From contig JAEKKJ010000009.1 of the NCBI GenBank assembly GCA_019510435.1, positions 62,001 through 126,000 on the forward strand: a DNA stretch of 64,000 bases, written 5' to 3'. Both the position numbers and the translations under genes were made by a program. The notes below the pieces were generated by a model that did no database searches, was not told the DNA's origin, and saw only the letters and a list, made by a program, of their open reading frames with translations. Positions 61,237 to 64,000 of the stretch are shown here, in pieces. The stretch is from Caulobacterales bacterium (GTDB lineage Bacteria; Pseudomonadota; Alphaproteobacteria; Caulobacterales; Caulobacteraceae). Position 1 is the first letter of the stretch. Every line of letters begins with the position of its first letter.

Positions 61237-61668
61237 TCAGGTCCTGGGGAAGAACTCGTTGACGGCGAGGCTCACGGTCGAGGCGGCCAGGCCTGCGGAG
61301 ACCGGAGCCAGCAGGGAGCTGACCACCGCCAGCACCCAGGCGGCCACGGGCCCCGAGGTCGGGTCCACGTCCTCGGTGGCGAGGATCATCGCCAGCGCCT
61401 TGCCCTGCACCGCGGCGCTGATGGAGAGGACGTTGCGCTCGTAGTCCGCCGCGTCCTGCGTCGCGATGGCCGCGGACTGGGTGGCCTTGTCGTAGGCGAT
61501 GGCCGCGCCGGCCGAGATCACCGTCGCGCCGGCCGCCTTGGCCGCCAGGCGCAGCTCGTCCGCCGGCGGCGCGGCCGAGTCCGGCTTCGGCAGCAGGCCC
61601 AGGGCGTAGCGGGTCGAGGTGTCGACGGCGTCGACGATCTGCTTGTTGAGCGGCGGGGCTTCGGACAC
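61237..61668 (-). CDS. Divergent RebB-like protein
   Basis: 143 residues. The N-terminal LNKQIVDAVDTSTRYALGLLP parallels the VNxxVTDAVTQxNVKxLG start of the RebB proteins next to it. The central VISAGAAIAYDKATQSAAIATQDAADYERN and a C-terminal hydrophobic segment (VAAWVLAVVSSLLAPVSAGLAAS) differ. It is longer than typical RebB (about 80-110). It begins at GTG with GGAAGG upstream. Probably a structural or membrane-contact variant of the ribbon proteins. Confidence 0.55.
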   Translation of the reverse strand: MSEAPPLNKQIVDAVDTSTRYALGLLPKPDSAAPPADELRLAAKAAGATVISAGAAIAYDKATQSAAIATQDAADYERNVLSISAAVQGKALAMILATEDVDPTSGPVAAWVLAVVSSLLAPVSAGLAASTVSLAVNEFFPRT

Positions 61669-61706
61669 GGGCGCGGACCTTCCGTTCGTGGAGCGACTTC
61701 TGGGAG

Positions 61707-61940
61707 CTACTTCTGGACAGCGTTCAGGATCATGGTCACCGCGCTGGAGGTGACGGCGTTGCCGATCTGCTGCAGCCCGCCCTGCGCCTGCTGGGCGTTC
61801 TGCATGGCCAGCGAGATGGAGTGGGCCATGCTCTGGTAGACCATGGCCATGGACTGGGCGGGCGCTTCGCCCAGCACCTTGACGTTGGTCTGGGTGACCG
61901 CATCGGTGACCTGGGCGTTGACGGGCGGATCTGGTGGCAT
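61707..61940 (-). CDS. RebB family R-body protein, short type
   Basis: 77 residues. VNAQVTDAVTQTNVKVLGEAPAQSMAMVYQSMAHSISLAMQNAQQAQGG carries the RebB family pattern: TDAVTQxNVxxLG, then Y(Q)S-AHS and NAxxQQ. It has no signal peptide. In Caedibacter such small proteins polymerise into coiled ribbons in the cytoplasm. Ends in a short hydrophobic helix (VTSSAVTMILNAVQK). One of at least four clear copies in the cluster. Confidence 0.85.
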   Translation of the reverse strand: MPPDPPVNAQVTDAVTQTNVKVLGEAPAQSMAMVYQSMAHSISLAMQNAQQAQGGLQQIGNAVTSSAVTMILNAVQK

Positions 61941-61965
61941 CTGGTCGCCGTCCTTTCGCTATCCG

Positions 61966-62292
61966 TCACGCCTGCTTCAGCGCCTTGAGCGCCTTCAGCA
62001 GGATGAGCGCGGTGTGGAGGGTGTCGGACCGGCCGATCCGCGTGCTGGCGGTGGCGGCCGAGGACGACCCGAGCGAATAGAGCTGGATGACCCCCTGGTT
62101 GGTAGCGGCCTGGGCGCAGATCGAGGCCTGGCGCTGGGCCTGGACCGCGTTCTCGTAGGCGATGGAGATCGAGTGGGCGGCGCTCTGGTAGACCGCGCTC
62201 ATCGCCATGGCGCCGGCCGAGCCGAGGATCAGCACGTTCTGCTGCGTGACCGCGTCGGTGATCCGGCTGTTGACGGGGGTGGGATAGGCCAT
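61966..62292 (-). CDS. RebB family R-body protein, long type
   Basis: 108 residues. VNSRITDAVTQQNVLILGSAGAMAMSAVYQSAAHSISIAYENAVQAQ is the RebB core; it is followed by the long-type tail ICAQAATNQGVIQLYSLGS and a final helix ALILLKALKALKQA. The same tail (QAATNQGVIQ(I/L)YS) is found in the copies at 63420 and 63812, separating a long subgroup from the short one at 61707 and 62301. Confidence 0.85.
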   Translation of the reverse strand: MAYPTPVNSRITDAVTQQNVLILGSAGAMAMSAVYQSAAHSISIAYENAVQAQRQASICAQAATNQGVIQLYSLGSSSAATASTRIGRSDTLHTALILLKALKALKQA

Positions 62293-62300
62293 CGGTCCGA

Positions 62301-62561
62301 TCAGTGCGCTGGCGGTTTCTGGGCGGCGGCGGCGGGCGTGACGCTGGTGATCAGGGTGATCAGGGCGGCGACGGCGGCGTTGTTGATCTGCTGCATGCCG
62401 CCCTGCGCCTGGCTGGCGCTTTCCATCGAAAGGCTGGTGGCGTGGGCGGCGGCCTGCAGCGTCATCGCCGCGCCTTCCGCAGGACCCTCGCCCAGCAGCT
62501 TCACGTTGGTCTGGGTGACCGCGTCGGTGACCTGGGTGTTGACGAGCTCGGGATCGGCCAT
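62301..62561 (-). CDS. RebB family R-body protein, short type
   Basis: 86 residues. VNTQVTDAVTQTNVKLLGEGPAEGAAMTLQAAAHATSLSMESASQAQGGMQQINNAA is close to the short copy at 61707 (shared QAQGGxQQI). The C-terminal VAALITLITSVTPAAAAQ is mildly hydrophobic. The Y of the YQSxAHS motif is replaced by L, a small departure. Confidence 0.85.
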   Translation of the reverse strand: MADPELVNTQVTDAVTQTNVKLLGEGPAEGAAMTLQAAAHATSLSMESASQAQGGMQQINNAAVAALITLITSVTPAAAAQKPPAH

Positions 62562-62577
62562 CCGCCTGCCCTTCCCT

Positions 62578-62874
62578 TCAGGTCACGACCGGCGCGCCGG
62601 ACGGCAGCACGCTGGTGGTCTCGCGCACCCGGGTGGTGCTGCTGGCGAGCGGCCGCGGCGCCTGCATCTCGGCCAGGCTCTGGGCCAGGTTGCGGATCTG
62701 CACCGTCGACAGCTCGTTCGAATGGCGCACCGAGTTCATCAGCCGCGTCACCAGGGCGTCGGACGCCCCGACCATGGCGACCAGTGTCGTGCCCATGACC
62801 CCGGCGCCGGCGCAGAGCAGCAGCAGGTCGCCCAGCTGCACCGTGGCGTCGTCGCCGACTTCAAGCCTCGTCAT
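62578..62874 (-). CDS. Small reb-cluster protein with hydrophobic segment
   Basis: 98 residues. After MTRLEVGDDATVQ comes a hydrophobic stretch (LGDLLLLCAGAGVMGTTLVAMVG, about residues 14-36), then a helix (ALVTRLMNSVRHSNELSTVQIRNLAQSLAEMQ) and a Ser/Thr-rich tail. It may be a membrane or ribbon-edge component. It does not show the TDAVTQ motif. Its start overlaps the end of the upstream hexapeptide-repeat gene by 14 bases. Confidence 0.6.
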   Translation of the reverse strand: MTRLEVGDDATVQLGDLLLLCAGAGVMGTTLVAMVGASDALVTRLMNSVRHSNELSTVQIRNLAQSLAEMQAPRPLASSTTRVRETTSVLPSGAPVVT

Positions 62875-63331
62875 GGTCGGCTCCCGAGCTGGCGTTGGGA
62901 TATGGCCAGGGTACGTCGGGCGTCTGGCCCAGCAGCGCCTGCACGCAGTTGGCCGTGGCCACCATGCCGAGGACGTTGGTCATCTGCTGGTTGTGCGTGG
63001 CGTTGTGGAACATCGCGCCGCTGGCCTGGTTGGCCGCGATCAGGCTCTGCAGGGTGGTCCAGGCGGGCCCCGAGCCGATGACAGCGAGCAGCGTCGCGGC
63101 GACGCCATCGACCAGGTGCGAGGTCTTCGGATCGCGGCAGAGCTCCATCGTCAGCTTCAGGACGTCGTCGACGCCCAGGCCCTGGGCGGCCCCGCCTTTG
63201 GCCTGCGTCTGCCCTTTGGCCTGCGTCCGCCCTTCGGCCTGCGTCCGCCGCTCGGCGCGCGCGCCGGCCTCGGCGCGCGTCCTGCCTTCGGCCCGTGTCT
63301 GGCCTTTGGCGCGCTTCTCGCCTTCGGACAT
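62861..63331 (-). CDS. Reb-cluster protein with seven hexapeptide repeats and a Reb-like helical domain
   Basis: 156 residues. Residues 7-48 consist of seven six-residue repeats of the type RAKGQT / RAEGRT / QAEGRT, basic and probably extended or helical. The C-terminal half (VDDVLKLTMELCRDPKTSHLVDGVAATLLAVIG, LIAANQASGAMFHNATHNQQMTNVLGMVATANCVQALLG) has an ASGAMFHNATHNQQ segment resembling the AHS..NAxxQQ region of RebB proteins. GGGAGG lies five bases before the ATG. It could cap, link or nucleate ribbons; function unknown. Confidence 0.6.
   Translation of the reverse strand: MSEGEKRAKGQTRAEGRTRAEAGARAERRTQAEGRTQAKGQTQAKGGAAQGLGVDDVLKLTMELCRDPKTSHLVDGVAATLLAVIGSGPAWTTLQSLIAANQASGAMFHNATHNQQMTNVLGMVATANCVQALLGQTPDVPWPYPNASSGADHDEA
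63188..63313. repeat. 18-bp tandem repeat array, seven units
   Basis: Seven consecutive 18-base units encode the hexapeptide repeats of the 62861-63331 gene. Units keep a CGGCCTGCGTC-like core with base changes between copies. Such arrays change copy number by slippage without breaking the frame. Confidence 0.75.
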
Positions 63332-63419
63332 GGTGTCCTCCCGAAACCCTCGAGCGCGCCCGCCGCGCCCCGCGCGCGTCACGAGTCTGGCGCCGCAGCG
63401 GCGCCAGACCGCGGCGTGG

Positions 63420-63743
63420 TCAGCCCTGGGTCGCCTGCAGGGCGGTCAGCAGCGACAGCAGGGTGTCGGGCGTGTCGGACTGCGAGATCTTCGAGGCGGC
63501 CACGGCGCCGGCCATGGTGTCGACGCTGTAGATCTGGATCACGCCCTGGTTGGTCGCGGCCTGGCCGGCGATCGCCAGCTGCTGCTGCGAGGAGGCGGCG
63601 TTCTCGTAGAGGATGCCCGTGGAGTGGGCCAGGGACTGGTAGATCGCGCCCATGGCCATGGCCGGGGCGTCGCCCAGCACCTTGACGTTCGCCTGGGTGA
63701 CCGCGTCGGTGATCATGCCGTTGACGGGAGTGGGGATTGCCAT
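63420..63743 (-). CDS. RebB family R-body protein, long type
   Basis: 107 residues. VNGMITDAVTQANVKVLGDAPAMAMGAIYQSLAHSTGILYENAASSQQQ is the RebB core, followed by the long-type tail QAATNQGVIQIYSVDTMAG and a final Leu-rich helix (LLSLLTALQATQG). It shares a 72-base exact DNA match with the partial copy upstream, so the two arose from recent duplication or gene conversion. Confidence 0.88.
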   Translation of the reverse strand: MAIPTPVNGMITDAVTQANVKVLGDAPAMAMGAIYQSLAHSTGILYENAASSQQQLAIAGQAATNQGVIQIYSVDTMAGAVAASKISQSDTPDTLLSLLTALQATQG

Positions 63744-63988
63744 GTCGTGTCCTCAGCTTTCGGGATTTGGGCCGACGCTGAGCGCCGGCGGTTGGGGGTT
63801 CAGGCGCGGTGTCAGCCCGCCGGGCGGCTGGCCCGGAGCGCGGTGAGCAGCGCCATCATGTTGTCGGGCACGTCGGCCTGGGCGAGCTTGGACGTGGCCA
63901 CCGCGCCGGCCATGGAGTCGACGCTGTAGATCTGGATCACGCCCTGGTTGGTCGCGGCCTGGCCGGCGATCGCCAGCTGCTGCTGCGA
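63519..63988. repeat. Two direct copies of an identical 72-bp segment in neighbouring RebB genes
   Basis: 63519-63590 and 63917-63988 are identical over 72 bases and remain highly similar on either side (for example CGCCGGCCATGG before each). The segment encodes QQLAIAGQAATNQGVIQIYSVD-type residues in both genes. The copies are 398 bases apart in direct orientation, a substrate for recombination that would delete or add one RebB gene. Confidence 0.85.
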
Positions 63989-64000
63989 CGAGGTGGCGTT
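63812..64000 (-). CDS. RebB family R-body protein, long type, 5' end outside window
   Basis: The last 62 residues are present (NATSSQQQLAIAGQ...TNQGVIQIYSVDSMAG...MMALLTALRASRPAG). It matches the 63420 protein almost residue for residue apart from the C-terminal end. The start and the TDAVTQ motif lie beyond base 64000. It shows that the reb cluster continues past the window. Confidence 0.85.
   Translation of the reverse strand, partial: NATSSQQQLAIAGQAATNQGVIQIYSVDSMAGAVATSKLAQADVPDNMMALLTALRASRPAG

Overview
The window looks like chromosome of an alphaproteobacterium of the Caulobacteraceae, most likely Phenylobacterium or a close relative. This is an inference from the very GC-rich, uniform base use, two HWE-family histidine kinases, a FecI/FecR/TonB-receptor system, PEPxxWA-type C-terminal sorting signals, a CtrA-type box (TTAA-N7-TTAA), a DUF1476 F1-ATPase inhibitor (zeta) gene, and the split purS/purQ/purL form of FGAM synthetase. 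No rRNA, tRNA, IS element, integrase or CRISPR array was seen.

Layout. 1-9.2 kb: small housekeeping and stress genes, including a retropepsin-like protease, an 18-Cys copper-storage protein, a three-gene membrane cassette (DUF3618, holin-like, Ala-rich protein) and an exported M28 peptidase. 9.3-24.2 kb: a signalling-rich stretch with two HWE kinases, two hybrid kinases and two single-domain receivers, plus DctA, a Gln-rich lipoprotein, a possible spanin-like pair and a SPOR protein. 24.3-26.7 kb: an orphan modA behind a 39-bp ModE-like palindrome, DUF1697 and a GST. 26.8-30.7 kb: three tandem overlapping adenylate-forming enzymes, the third degenerate. 30.7-39.7 kb: ECF sigma, FecR, TonB receptor, exported toroid-like protein, LacI regulator and MFS transporter, which reads as an uptake and use locus for a carbohydrate-like ligand. 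39.9-41.4 kb: two PEP-CTERM-type paralogues with a CtrA-type box between them. 41.5-59.2 kb: purine genes purB, purC, purS, purQ and purL, with about 10.7 kb of unrelated genes between purQ and purL (CocE-type hydrolase, discoidin/glycosidase-like protein, phosphotransferase, SDR, double-aspartyl PDZ protein, AraC regulator) and two palindromic repeat elements.

59.2-64.0 kb (continuing past the window): a reb (R-body) cluster on the minus strand. It has at least four clear RebB-type proteins, one of them cut by the window edge, and two or more divergent Reb-like proteins. It also has several small proteins of unknown function, one with seven hexapeptide repeats, and a sigma-70-like factor at its downstream end that meets purL tail to tail. 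R-bodies are coiled, extendable protein ribbons known from Caedibacter. This cluster, with its many paralogues, sigma factor and unknown small partners, is the strongest candidate here for a poorly described system.

Working relationships inferred from order and overlap: 24167->20027 is a hybrid kinase-receiver-HWE kinase operon; 30733->32271 encodes a sigma/anti-sigma pair for the TonB receptor; a LacI-type operator overlaps the receptor's putative ECF promoter, so both regulators may act at one site. Four convergent gene pairs share four-base overlapping stop codons, leaving no room for terminators.
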